Assembly: GCA_963576475.1 (NCBI GenBank)
Contig: OY754977.1
Location: forward strand, 28,947,972 to 29,011,971
Direction: 5' to 3'
Source of the DNA: Molanna angustata
Lineage: Eukaryota > Arthropoda > Insecta > Trichoptera > Molannidae
DNA length: 64,000 bases
Each line of letters starts with the position of its first letter. Position 1 is the stretch's first letter. The position numbers and the translations under genes are program-made. This document shows positions 47,833-60,809 of the stretch, one piece after another. The notes below the pieces were generated by a model that worked only from the letters and a program-made list of their open reading frames with translations, was not told where the DNA came from and made no database searches.

Positions 47833-49103
47833 ACAGGCCTACAAAACTTTTATACTCGGAATTTTAGAATTTTTGTTTCAGTCAGGGGTTATCAACTTTT
47901 GAATTTTTATTTTATTTTTCCATATATCTCAGAAACCATAAACGGTAGAACGCTGAAAATTGGTACAAACATAGACAAATACAAAATCTCAAATTAGTTT
48001 TTTCAAAAAAATTCCAGGGTTTCTCAAACATTTTTTATTAAGAAAAATATTTTTTTTATGATAAATTTATGAGTTTAACTGCCTATATTTCCAAAACTTT
48101 TACAATTATCGAAAAAAGCCGAAACACCCCAACTAGATAATTTAATTTTCTATAAAAAATATTAACATTGTAGTAGAAGATCTCGATTTTTTTTTAACAA
48201 TTTTTTTAAAAATTGAATTTAGTGACGACATCGCTTCATACATTTTGTATGGCAGTCGCCTATACACAATATGTAAGAAGACTTAATAGTTTGATACTTC
48301 ATCTCCAAACATACATACATACCATCATGCTATTTGCATATTCTGGGTAGGAAAAAGGATCTTCCTCCATACTATCCTATCTTGACATACATACCTACAT
48401 ATGTTGTATAGAAAACAAAATATCTGAAAATATTCAATAATTTGTATCTATGGGTTTATAGTTTGGTACATATTCTTCAACTATACATACTATCGCTATC
48501 GACAGTTGGATCTCATGTGTTACATGCAACTAGTAATTACAATATACATATGTCTTAAAACTTGCTGTAATGTCTTGTGTTTCATTTTATTATTTCATAA
48601 TCACATTTATTTCAAAGGTATATTATTTTAAAGAACATATTCATTCGGTAGGAAAATTAAATATCGTATGAAAAGATATTAAAATGGCGGGGTTATATGT
48701 ACATTTGTACAAAACGCTTACTTTAAAAATAAGTTAAACATTATAATTAGACAAAATATTCACCATGTTTTTCACTTAAAAGCTAAGTTATACTTGAAAA
48801 TATATTTTTTTCGTGTAAATACGTACTTCTAACTTTTAAACTAACAGATATTTGCGTGCAAAATGTACACTTTTTTGACAGATATGACTTGGAAAATTTT
48901 GTATGAAAAAAATAATTATTGAAATATCTTTAAAATTCAGCATTTTAATCGCATTATTTTTAGCGTGACACTGCATCAGGTATACTGGTACACGTTCGCA
49001 CATAAATTAGATTTTTAGATGCTCTTGGTTTTTCAAAAGGCGTGAGACAAACACACACACACACACACACACACTAACATATTGATTGCTTTATTACTTT
49101 AGA

Positions 49104-49694
49104 TATTTATTTTTTTTGCTACATCTATGTCAAAGTAATTAAGCATGGTTGGCCATTAGCTGAATGTGACTACGGGCATTGAGTCCGCTTTATCATGCTT
49201 AATATGCTTATCTACCTATCATATAAAGTTTTTTTATTAATATAATAATACTAAAAGCACGCATTGAAGATTTTGAAACGATTGTAATTTTCAAATTATT
49301 TTGTAAAATTATAATATAATGGGGTCTTTCTGCAAATAATAACGACTACATAAATTTATTTTACAACGTAATTAGGTTAAGGCTTTTAAAATTAACGTGT
49401 CCGGAGATTTTTATGAAATGATGTAACTGGAACAAAAACTTTATACCAATGTCCGCACAATTTGATTATTTTAAAGTTATTCCTTCAACTAATATATAAT
49501 CTATACCTACATTTTTATATACGCTATACATAGGTTCTCAGTTGGTAAAAAAAAACATATTGTTGCTCTCTTTTTAAATTTTTTGAGTATTTGAAACAAA
49601 AAATCAAAATATGAGTATTACGAAATTTGGGAATTGAAAATGCAGACTTAAAATAGTTTTACCTCACAAAAAGATTTCATGTTATAAATATAAA
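49104..49694. other. AT-rich spacer with no gene seen
   Basis: Lies between Heli-1 D and the Heli-2 cluster. Nothing recognised. Confidence 0.45.
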
Positions 49695-50696
49695 CTAGTT
49701 GCATGTAACACATGAGATCCAACTGTCGATAGCGATAGGATGTATAGTTGAAGAATATGTACCAAACTATAAACCCATAAATACAAATTATTGAATATTG
49801 TCAGATATTTTGTTTTCTATACAACATATGTAGGTATGTATGTCAAGATAGGATAGTATGGAGGAAGGTCCTTTTTTCCTACCCAGAATATGAAAATAGC
49901 ATGATGGTTTGTATGTATGTTTGAAGATGAAGTATCAAACTATTAAGTCTTCTTACAAATTGTGTATAGGCGACTGCCATACAAAATGTATGAAGCAATG
50001 TCGTCACTAAATTCAATTTTTAAAAAAATTGTTAAAAAAAATTGAGATCTTCTACTACAATGCTAATATTTTTTATAGAAAATTAAATTATCTAGTTGGG
50101 GTGTTTCGGCTTTTTTCGATAATTGTAAAAGTTTTGGAAAAATAGGCAGTTAAACTCATAAATTTATGATAAAAAAAATACTTTTCTTAATAAAAAATGT
50201 TTGAGAAACCCTGGAATTTTTTTGAAAAAACTAATTTGAGATTTTGTATTTGTCTATGTTTGTACCAATTTTCAGCGTTCTAACTTTTATGGTTTCTGAG
50301 ATATATGGAAAAATAAAATAAAAATTCAAAAGTTGATAACCCCTGACTGAAACAAAAATTCAAAATTTTGAGTAGAAAAGTTTTGTAGGCCTATAACTGT
50401 GTATATATTCTGAAATTTAAGGCTCTGTAAATTGAGCGGATCAAAAGTTATAAGGGGGGGACGGACACACACACAGACACACACACAGACACACGAAATG
50501 TTCTACTCCGAATTCTGAGTAAATCCGTGTATGGAACATATATGCTGCGAAGCCTCTAAGTTGGTGTTTTTTGACTTCAAATTTGGAAAAGCCGTGAAAA
50601 AAGTAGACCTCTCCATACAATTCTCGCGTATTCTGGCTTGAAACATTGTCGATATGTTAAGAGAACAAAGTTCTCCTGAACAAATCGACAGTTGGA
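49695..50696 (-). mobile_element. Heli-2 copy b, complete, 1002 bp
   Basis: + strand ends are CTAGTTGCATGTAACACATG (after A) and AAATCGACAGTTGGA (before T). The interior follows copy a without the RTE, including the CA array at 50465-50495. No protein. Confidence 0.9.
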
Positions 50697-50711
50697 TTAT
50701 TATTATTACCA

Positions 50712-50804
50712 CTAGTTGCATGTAACACATGAGATCCAACTGTCGTTAGCGATAGTATGTATAGTTGAAGAATATGTACCAAACTATAAACCCATAGATA
50801 CAAA
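50712..50804 (-). mobile_element. 93-bp solo 3' end of Heli-2
   Basis: Only the 3' terminal 93 bp (CTAG, hairpin, inverted 5'-end copy), directly abutting copy d. One difference (TGTCGTTAGCG rather than TGTCGATAGCG) separates it from its neighbour. Confidence 0.88.
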
Positions 50805-51820
50805 CTAGTTGCATGTAACACATGAGATCCAACTGTCGATAGCGATAGTATGTATAGTTGAAGAATATGTACCAAACTATAAACCCATAGATACAAATTA
50901 TTGAATATTTTCAGATATTTTGTTTTCTATACAACATATGTAGGTATGTATGTCAAGATAGGATAGTATGGAGGAAGATCCTTTTTCCTACCCAGAATAT
51001 GCAAATTGCATGATGGTATGTATGTATGTTTGGAGATGAAGTATCAAACTATTAAGTCTTCTTACATATTGTGTATAGGCGACTGCCATACAAAATGTAT
51101 GAAGCGATGTCGTCACTAAATTCAATTTTTAAAAAAATTGTTAAAAAAAGATTGAGATTTCTCCTACAATGTTAATATTTTTTATAGAAAATTAAATTAT
51201 CTAGTTGGGGTGTTTCGGCTTTTTTCGATAATTGTAAAAGTTTTGGAAATATAGGCAGTTAAACTCATAAATTTATCATAAAAAAATATTATTCTTAATA
51301 AAAAATGTTTGAGAAACCCTGGAATTTTTTTGAAAAAACTTATTTGAGATTTTGTATTTGTCTATGTTTGTACCAATTTTCAGCGTTCTAGCGTTTATGG
51401 TTTCTGAGATATATGGAAAAATAAAATAAAAATTCAAAAGTTGATAACCCCTGACTGAAACAAAAATTCAAAATTCCGAGTATAAAAGTTTTGTAGGCCT
51501 GTAACTGTTTATATATTCTGAAATTTTAGGCTCTGTAAATTGAGCGGATCAAAAGTTATAAGGGGGGGACGGACACACACACACACAGACACACAGACAC
51601 ACACACACACAGACACACGAAATGTTCTACTCCGAATTCTGAGTAAATCCGTGTATGGAACATATATGCTGCGAAGCCTCTAAGTTGGTGTTTTTTGACT
51701 TCAAAGTTGGAAAAGCCGTGAAAAAAGTAGACCTATCCATACAATTCTCGCGTATTCTGGCTTGATACATTGTCGATATGTTAAGAGAACAAAGTTCTCC
51801 TGAACAAATCGACAGTTGGA
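50805..51820 (-). mobile_element. Heli-2 copy d, complete, 1016 bp
   Basis: Same ends as copy b, A and T flanks correct. CA array at 51573-51617. Very similar to copies b and e. Confidence 0.9.
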
Positions 51821-52616
51821 TAATAGACTGTCAAAACCAGAGATATATGAACTGGGTGTGCCACAAGGATCTGTATTGGGACAATTACTATTTATTCTCT
51901 ACATTAATGATATTATTTCAGTCAAAGCAGAGTGTAAAATAAGACTATTCGCAAATGATGCATTGATCTATATTTCAGGGGTAGTTTATGACAACATAAT
52001 AAATAAAATGAATGAAGCTGGGAAAAAAATCTCAAACTGGTTAAAAATCAATAAAATTAATTTAAATGTAACAAAAACTAAATGTGTGGTAGTAAGAACC
52101 AAAATATTTGATGAAATAATGAATGTGATAATTGATAATCTAATTACCCAAAAAGTAAGCGATATCAAATACCATGGAATGAATATTGATTCAAAGTTCA
52201 TAAAATACAGGGAACTAGTAGTAAAAAAAGTGTTCAAAAAGATGTCATTACTTGGCAGAATTAGAAAATACATTAAAAAGAAACTTTTCTACTCATTTAT
52301 AAAACGACAATACAATCACATATGTTCTTCTGTCCTACGGCATTATTTTTAAGCAAAGAAACTGAAAATAATAAAAAAAAACAAATATTACAAAACCGAG
52401 CCATTGGTTTTAAATTGTATGTAATAGAAGAACATACATATATAAAATGTTAAAGGATCTAGACGTACTGTCTGTTAAACATAAAATACACTTTCATTTT
52501 TAAATTTTTTTACATAAAAAGCTTCATGACATAATACGAATAAATGTCAAATCCAAAATTTAATATATAATAAAGAATATCACGAATATGACACAAGAAG
52601 CAGAGAAGATATTAGA
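51821..52616 (+). pseudogene. LINE reverse transcriptase fragment, left part
   Basis: Frame beginning within 51816-51821: LSKPEIYELGVPQGSVL and LLFILYINDI (motif B), then the active-site region as RLFANDALIY, where the usual first Asp of ADD is Asn, so the enzyme would be dead. The thumb follows as ISNWLKINKINLNVTKTKC and KYHGMNIDSKF. Frame breaks occur after 52310. It begins exactly at the end of Heli-2 d, so its upstream part is missing. It continues at 53649 beyond Heli-2 e. Confidence 0.82.
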
Positions 52617-53648
52617 CTAGTTGCATGTAACACATGAGATCCAACTGTCGATAGCGATAGTATGTATAGTTGAAGAATATGTACCAAACTATAAACCCAT
52701 AAATACAAATTATTGAATATTTTCAGATATTTTGTTTTCTATACATGGTAGGTATGTATGTCAAGATAGGATAGTATGGAGGAAGTTCCTTTTTTCCTAC
52801 CCAGAATATGAAAATATCATGATGGTATGTATGTTTGGAGATGAAGTATCAAACTATAAAGTCTTCTTACATATTGTGTATAGGCGACTGCCATACAAAA
52901 TGTATGAAGCAATGTCGTCACTAAATTCAATTTTTAAAAAAATTGTTAAAAAAAAATTGAGATCTTCTACTACAATGTTAATATTTTAAATAGAAAATTT
53001 AATTATCTAGTTTGGGTGTTTCGGCTTTTTTCGATAATTGTAAAAGTTTTGGAAATATAGGCAGTTAAACTCATAAATTTATCATAAAAAAAAATATTTT
53101 TCTTAATAAAAAATGTTTGAGAAACCCTGGAATTTTTTTGAAAAAACTAATTTGAGATTTTGTATTTGTCTATGTTTGTACCAATTTTCAGCGTTCTAGC
53201 GTTTATGGTTTCTAAGATATATGGAAAAATAAAATAAAAATTCAAAAGTTGATAACCCCTGACTGAAACAAAAATTCAAAATTCCGAGTATAAAAGTTTT
53301 GTAGGCCTGTAACTTTTTATATATTCTGAAATTTTGGGCTCTGTAAATTGAGCGGATCAAAAGTTATAAGGGACACACACACACACACACACAGACACAC
53401 AGACACACAGACTCACACACATAGACACACACACACACAGACACACGAAATGTTCTACTCCGAATTCTGAGTAAATCCGTGTATGGAACATATATGCTGC
53501 GAAGCCTCTAAGTTGGTGTTTTTTGACTTCAAATTTGGAAAAGCCGTGAAAAAAGTAGACCTCTGCATACAATTCTCGCGTATCCTGGCTTGATACATTG
53601 TCGATATGTTAAGAGAACAAAGTTCTCCTGAACAAATCGACAGTTGGA
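52617..53648 (-). mobile_element. Heli-2 copy e, inserted into a LINE reading frame, 1032 bp
   Basis: CTAG at 52617 after A, and GACAGTTGGA ending at 53648 before T. Removing exactly this segment joins GATATTAGA to TTAGCCAAA and restores one LINE reading frame, confirming ends and absence of a target duplication. It carries a long CA array (53374-53452). Confidence 0.95.
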
Positions 53649-53885
53649 TTAGCCAAACTAAATAAAGTCTCAACGCAGAATTCTCTAATGCATAATGGAC
53701 TTGAATTATTTGAAAGCATACCGTGGGACATAAAAGAGGAAAAAAGTAATGGTCTTTTAAAAAAAAAATGTGTGCTATTTATAATATGGAAAATTGAAAT
53801 AATTGTATATATTTTACAATAGATTAGGCTATATATTGTTATATGATCTACTGAAATAAATTTATTTATTTATTTATATAAACAA
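53649..53885 (+). pseudogene. LINE C-terminus and tail, right part
   Basis: Continues the frame YHEYDTRSREDIR (52573-52616) with LAKLNKVSTQNSLMHNGLEL followed by FESIPWDIKEEK. The D-T-R-x-R...L.LF.S.P..IK pattern is the usual C-terminus of CR1/Jockey-type LINEs. The tail is AAATAAATTTATTTATTTAT. Confidence 0.82.
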
Positions 53886-54640
53886 TTACAAATTATTTAA
53901 ACATATGTTCATGAACCACGAAGCAAAATACACACATAGGCACATACATAATAATAAATATATATTATAATAATAAAAAAATATCGAAGAAAAAGAAATG
54001 TATAAATTTACAAAGTATATAGGAAGTGAAGTACAATAAAAATAAAAATGAATAATTTATAAACTTCACTGCTGGTTTCAGAATAGTCCGATTCCAACAG
54101 GTGAGATTGTACATATTTGAACAAAGTTGATAAAAACAATGTTTGCTTACAATTATATATGTTTTTTTTATGAAAACAAATACTCATGTACATTCCTTGT
54201 TATAAATGTATATTACATGTATCTAAACTCAGTTGGTTTTGGTTTATTTTTATTTCCCTAAGGAGTATGACAACAGAAAATGTCGATACTCGAAAAATCA
54301 TACTGTTGTAGGCATTAACGAATGAAATTTATATTAATCTGGGACATTTCGATTTCGATCCGGGACCCATAGCACAAATAATTAACAGTTAAAATATTAT
54401 TACTACCCTTGTTTTCACATTATATTTTGTACTTCTTTGGGAGTCTACAAATCGATATAACTTACAGTTGAACAATAAAACCTTTTGCTATATTTTTTTC
54501 AATTCAAAATTCTAATTTTTTTCTTCAAAATTCTTCTGTTTACTTAACAGATAAGCATGAATTAGAAAAACACGTCACAGAAATTATATCATATATTGTC
54601 AGGTTCTTATTCTACGATCTGCGATAGTATTAATAGGTTG
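53886..54640. other. AT-rich DNA with no gene seen
   Basis: No supported frame. Confidence 0.4.
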
Positions 54641-54654
54641 TTCAATATGGCCAA

Positions 54655-54850
54655 GTCTTTCATATATATGTAATTTACTTACGTGATTTTGTGCCATGGG
54701 TTTTTAACCTGGATCTGAAGCTACTCCATAAGGAGGAGTATCTTTACAGCTTTCATATATTATATATTAATTTACTTACGTGATTTTGTGCCATGGGTTT
54801 TTAACCTGGATCTGAAGCTACCCCATAAGAAGGTGTATCTTTACAGCTAT
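54655..54850. repeat. about 103-bp tandem duplication
   Basis: TTACTTACGTGATTTTGTGC followed by CATGGGTTTTTAACCTGG occurs at 54673 and 54773 with only a few differences. Each half ends in TATCTTTACAGCT. Confidence 0.9.
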
Positions 54851-56884
54851 GCCTCAAAGAAATTAATTGATGGCAAAGGGAGTAATTAATATTTGACTTT
54901 TTTTCGCAAATTCTTAACTCTTAGAACTAATGAGTGCCAAAGCCAAGTGTTCACCATGATGTTTTATTTTTTTCAAAGTACTTACATATAGTGTTAAATC
55001 ATTGAAATAGGTATTTCTGTGAGCCACTAATGGGCTTAGCAGATAACGGGACAGATTTAAGAGGAAAAAAATCACTTTTTCTTATCACGGTACTACTCGT
55101 GTTGAAAATTGATGGTATCAACTATCAAGTCTCCAAATTAAAAAAAATGCCTCCTAATTTACCGCCCACACAATAATAAAATGCAATGAATACTAGAAAT
55201 TTACATTTATTTAAAATCTCTACAATTATACAATTATATTTAAAAAAAACTATCGTTTAGTTTGTGTGAAAATCTTAATTATTGTGAAAATATTAAATGA
55301 AAACTCATTATCTTTTTATGAAATTATCCAAAGTCGACATCATAAAATAATAAAGCCCTTAGATATCTTATCTTAAATGCTTATTACTTATTAATGGGCA
55401 ATCAGTATAATAACTTTTCACAAATTTTCTTCATTAAGGTTTCATAGACAAAAGTTTAAAGAAAATGTTTTGTATCATACTTTACTTCATTTTCAGTCGC
55501 CACCTCTATAATATAATTGATCATTTATATTACATTGCATAATTATGACGAAATGTTGAGCACATTTTTTTGAAATAACAGGTTAACAAGTAGTTTTTCA
55601 TTTGTATATGTTTTTAATATTTGATTCTCAATCTATATACCTACATACATATTTTCTTCGTCAACCGTATGCGTTGCAAAAATATTTCAATAACATGTCT
55701 AGATTGTCTAGGCTTGATACAGTTAATTATCTACACATAATAAGTAATATGTAAAGAATTTCATTCAAGAGTCGTTCGAGTCTTAATTATATTTTTCCTT
55801 CAATATCAATTTGGAATATATTTTATATGAAGGTTGTTGGAAATCTTTCTTGAAGTAAGTACTTACTTACCTCACTCTCTTAGTCACATTTTTATTAGAT
55901 AACATTTTATTTCTTTCGATGTGTCCGACATTGTTTCTGAAGGTATGTGTAAACATAATTACAACCAGTCCGTGGTGGTTTACTTGTAAATGTAGCTCTC
56001 TGCCAAAGACATTTCGTATAATTATTTTTTTTTCCGATATAGGTACAATCTCGAGCCGTCTGGGTTTAATACCATATTATTACTTACAATACTCTATACG
56101 GACGATCTGTGTGTCCTGGGACACTTCTTTTATTTTATAAACATTTTGTTAAGTGAACATGTTATACAAGTCAATTTCATTTTCTTCGTTTGAAATTAAG
56201 CTCTGGTATGTTTGAACCATCGTTAAGTAGTTTGCGAAATAAGCTTTTGTATATTCCACTTTACGCTTGAAAGTATAGTCTTTTGGGGGTATATGTTTGT
56301 TTATTTAATTAATGAAGAAGGAATTATGTATATTGCAAAGGTGCGTGTTCAAGAGGATTCTATTTTATTTAAAATATATACCTCCCATTGTGATATTGCT
56401 TATTGTCTGTTCATTGAATAATTGATACATAATACATAATGTATAGTGATAAAGGGTTTCAATCAAAGAACTACTTACACGATCAATACTGGTATGTTGA
56501 AACAAATGAAAATACAATATTAATAATAACTAAATTAATTTGTGATGTCGTGGGTCAGAACTAATAGATTAAGATTATACGCGACTCTACTTTATTGAAC
56601 GATCAACACATGAATAAAAGTCTGTCGATCAGCTCGTATCAACAGCGGTGGGCTATGGTTCGTTGATCTTCGGAAGTATTCGAGAATCCCGGGGCATACA
56701 TGTTGCAGCTCACAAGGCGCTGCCACAGTCTGATCGTATTGTGTAATTATATGGGGTCGCAGATCGACCAACTTTTTTTTTATATAAAAAAATAAATATT
56801 ATATCCTTGTTAAACAAGTACATATACATCTTCCTACGTTCCCTAAAATAAGCAAATAAATGCTTGTGCTTATTTCATTTAAAT
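54851..56884. other. AT-rich DNA, probably receptor intron; no exon identified
   Basis: I looked for a preceding receptor exon (TM4, usually ending in a Leu-Pro-Gln-type motif before a GT donor) and did not find one. A slightly GC-richer patch at 56620-56750 has no recognisable product. Confidence 0.4.
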
Positions 56885-57010
56885 TTTGTTAATTCTGACG
56901 AACGAATTTAAATTATAACCATTATTTCGAATCATTATTCGACTTATTTAATTTAAATTTTGTTTATTTTGACGAACGAATTTAAATTATAACCATTATT
57001 TCGAATTTTT
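56885..57010. repeat. about 60-bp tandem duplication upstream of the receptor exon
   Basis: TTTGACGAACGAATTTAAAT or TTCTGACGAACGAATTTAAA followed by TATAACCATTATTTCGAAT occurs twice (56890-56935 and 56960-57008). Confidence 0.88.
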
Positions 57011-57215
57011 CGTATTTTATGAGGTGGATAAGATCCTTTTTCAGGATATTCTCATACTCATGCCAACCTTTTCATGGACTTGGATTCAGTTCTATTACTG
57101 TCAGCTCTGTACACTTTATTCGTCTGACGTGCTTCATACATTCTTCCCTAATGTCCAAGCTATCTCTATTCATTCATTTTTCTGTTTATAATTTGTTTAT
57201 ATTTTTTATTTTCAG

Positions 57216-57399
57216 ATCCTAGTATTCCACGTAGCCAAGGGCCCATTCTTGGAAGATTTTTACCAATGTGTGACACACGGAGTTTACACGGAGAGTTGGC
57301 AAGAACCTCTGTATGCCATTCTTTCTCTCTCCTTCATGTTCGTCATACCACTTCTTATTTTGCTATGCACCTATGCTGCTACATTCAATGCCATATCAA
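57216..57399 (+). CDS. CrzR: corazonin receptor-like GPCR, internal exon (ECL2-TM5)
   Basis: G protein-coupled receptor for a neuropeptide, at the plasma membrane. The exon is bounded by TTTTTTATTTTCAG and GTAAGT. It encodes LVFHVAKGPFLEDFYQCVTH (second extracellular loop, with the Cys that normally pairs with TM3), GVYTESWQEPLYAIL, then a hydrophobic TM5 (SLSFMFVIPLLILLCTYAAT). The FHV-x-x-GPF-x-E-x-F-x-QCVTHG-x-YT-x-x-WQE pattern is that of insect corazonin receptors in the GnRH/AKH receptor family. The exon has 61 codons plus one base. That base joins with AA of the next exon to make Lys, giving AISKSEKVF across a phase-1 intron. AKH or ACP receptor remains possible. Upstream exons for TM1-TM4 were not found. 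Confidence 0.85.
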
Positions 57400-57473
57400 G
57401 TAAGTATAATTTTACTCTTTGTGAATAATTTTAAATTGAGTAGGTATAAGTAATTTTACTCTCCATTTTTGTA

Positions 57474-59039
<1,566 letters not shown>

Positions 59040-59891
59040 TGACAGTATGGAGGTCAGTCCTTTTTTCTACCCAGAATATGAAAACAGCATGATGGTATGT
59101 ATGAATGTGTGGAGATTTAAGTATCAACTATTAAGTTTTCTTACATATATTATTGTGTACCTATAGGTGACTGCCATACAAATTGTATGAAGCATGTCGT
59201 CACTTAATTCAATTTTTATAAAAATTGTTAAAAAAAATCTAAGATGTACTGCTACAATGCTTATATTTTTTATATAAAATTAAATTATCTAGTTGGGGTG
59301 TTTCGGCTTTTTTCAATATTTTTAAAATATTTGGAAATATAGGCAGTTAAACTCATAAATTTATAATAAAAAAAATATTTTTCTTAATAAAAAAATGTTT
59401 TAGAAACCCTGGAAGTTTTTTGAAAAAATATTTATTTGAGATTTTGTATTTGTCTATATTTATACCAATTTTCAGCGTTCTAGCTTTTATGGTTTCTGAG
59501 ATATATGGAAAAATAAACCAAAATTTCAAAAGTTTATAACCCCTGACTGAAACTAAAATTCAAAATTCTGAGTATAAAAGTTTTGTAGGCCTATAATTGT
59601 TTTTTTATTTTGAAATTTTGGGCTCTGTAAATTGAGCGGCTCTGTAAATTGATAAGGGACGGACGGACACACAGATACACGAAATGTTCTACTCCGAAGT
59701 CAGAGTAAATCCGTGTATGTAACATATATTATATGCTGCGAAGTCTGTAAATTGGTGTTTTTTGACTTCAAAGTTGGAAAAGCCGTGAAAAAAATAGACC
59801 CTGCATACAATTCCTTCATACACGCGTTTTGGATTTAATCTGCCTCTTCCTTCAAAAGAATTTCATTCTCTTGAACGAATCGACAGATGGA
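59040..59891 (-). mobile_element. Heli-2 copy h, 3' end lost
   Basis: From GTATGGAGGTCAGTCCTTTT to AATCGACAGATGGA before T (59891). The CTAG end with its hairpin is missing, so it is truncated. A small duplication of CTCTGTAAATTGA (59626 and 59641) and a reduced CA array mark it as an older copy. Confidence 0.85.
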
Positions 59892-60809
59892 TTATTCTTT
59901 TATTCTTATCCTTGGCCATAGCTCTGTTTTTTTTTCATTGCCTTTGACAATTTTTGTTCTTTTCCTTTTTTTTACTATTAATTTATTTATATTTTTTGGA
60001 AGCCTAACAGCTTTACATCAATGTTAAATTTAATATAATAATTTAACAGCCAATTAGAAATCTCCGCTGATATGCCATACCGTCGGTTGCAAGATAAACG
60101 AGTGGGTTGTGGCCAACGCTAAACTCCTCACTAACAAGTCATTCTATAAAGTATTCAAATGTTGCATGGAAAATATTCAGCATTTTCATGAAATGAGTTT
60201 GTTAAATATTTTATTATGAAAACTTGATTGTAAATATTTTATTATAAAAACTTCAATTGCATCTTATGAAAGTGATGTGCTGAATTCAGGTATTCAGTTA
60301 TTAATATTGTTAGAAACATGCAAAATAAATGAATTTTGTCGAAAATTAGTTGACATTTGCTTTAATGAAAATATTGGATTTTGGCGTCGCTAGGTAGGTA
60401 CCCTAAGATTAATTTTGCTAAATAGATCTGGACAGGCGATTTGACTCTTTAAAATCTTAAGTAGGTAAACAAACCATAAGGTCATTTCGTGATACTGCAA
60501 CAAATAATTTTCGTCCCCTGTTTTATTATTTTTCTGGCGCTGGGCTAATATCATGAGAGACACCAGACTTAAAGTGCTGCTAGAGAACCTGTTAGTTAAT
60601 GGTTCTGGTTCTACATGTATTGTTCGGTTGTTAAAGTTAAGATGACATTATTTGATACTTATCCAGCCAGCTAATGTTTTGGATCTTAATGTAGAATTAT
60701 CCATATTTGTACCCCACCGATTGTCTATATTTGGCACTTTTACTAAATTTCGTTAAAATCTTACTTAACGCGCAACTAGTTGCTCTCGACTTAAATAGTT
60801 AAGACCAAA
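59892..60809 (+). other. intron DNA with no gene seen
   Basis: One motif, GAGTGGGTTGTGGCCAACGC (60100-60119), resembles the Heli-1 subrepeat and may be a small remnant. Confidence 0.4.

Larger units (their letters stand above)
44263..48533 (+). mobile_element. Heli-2 copy a, Helitron-like element hosting an RTE
   Basis: It starts TCCAACTGTCGATTTGTTCA after A (44262) and ends CATGTGTTACATGCAACTAG before T (48534). The 3' end has a perfect hairpin CATGT-GTT-ACATG four bases before CTAG. Just before it lies ATCGACAGTTGGA, the inverted copy of the 5' end. A second hairpin near the 5' end is GAGAAC-TTT-GTTCTC. A GT array at 44466-44534 and a 87-bp stretch like the SAYPK LINE tail (48310-48396) are inside. 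Without the RTE it is about 1.04 kb and non-coding. Confidence 0.85.
42550..49103 (-). mobile_element. Heli-1 copy D, hosting Heli-2 a and an RTE
   Basis: CTAG end at 42550 and TC start at 49103, with flanking A and T on +. It lacks the LINE-derived ladder and most resembles copy B: 42830-44240 reads like copy B in reverse, including TGTGGCC subrepeats and the AATAGTTTGT series. The interior is broken at 44262|44263 and resumes at 48534. Without the insert it is about 2.3 kb, the same as copy B. Confidence 0.82.

Noticed and set aside
56620..56750. Possible upstream exon of the receptor
   Set aside because: Slightly GC-richer, but none of the frames gives a transmembrane segment or the expected motif before a donor site.
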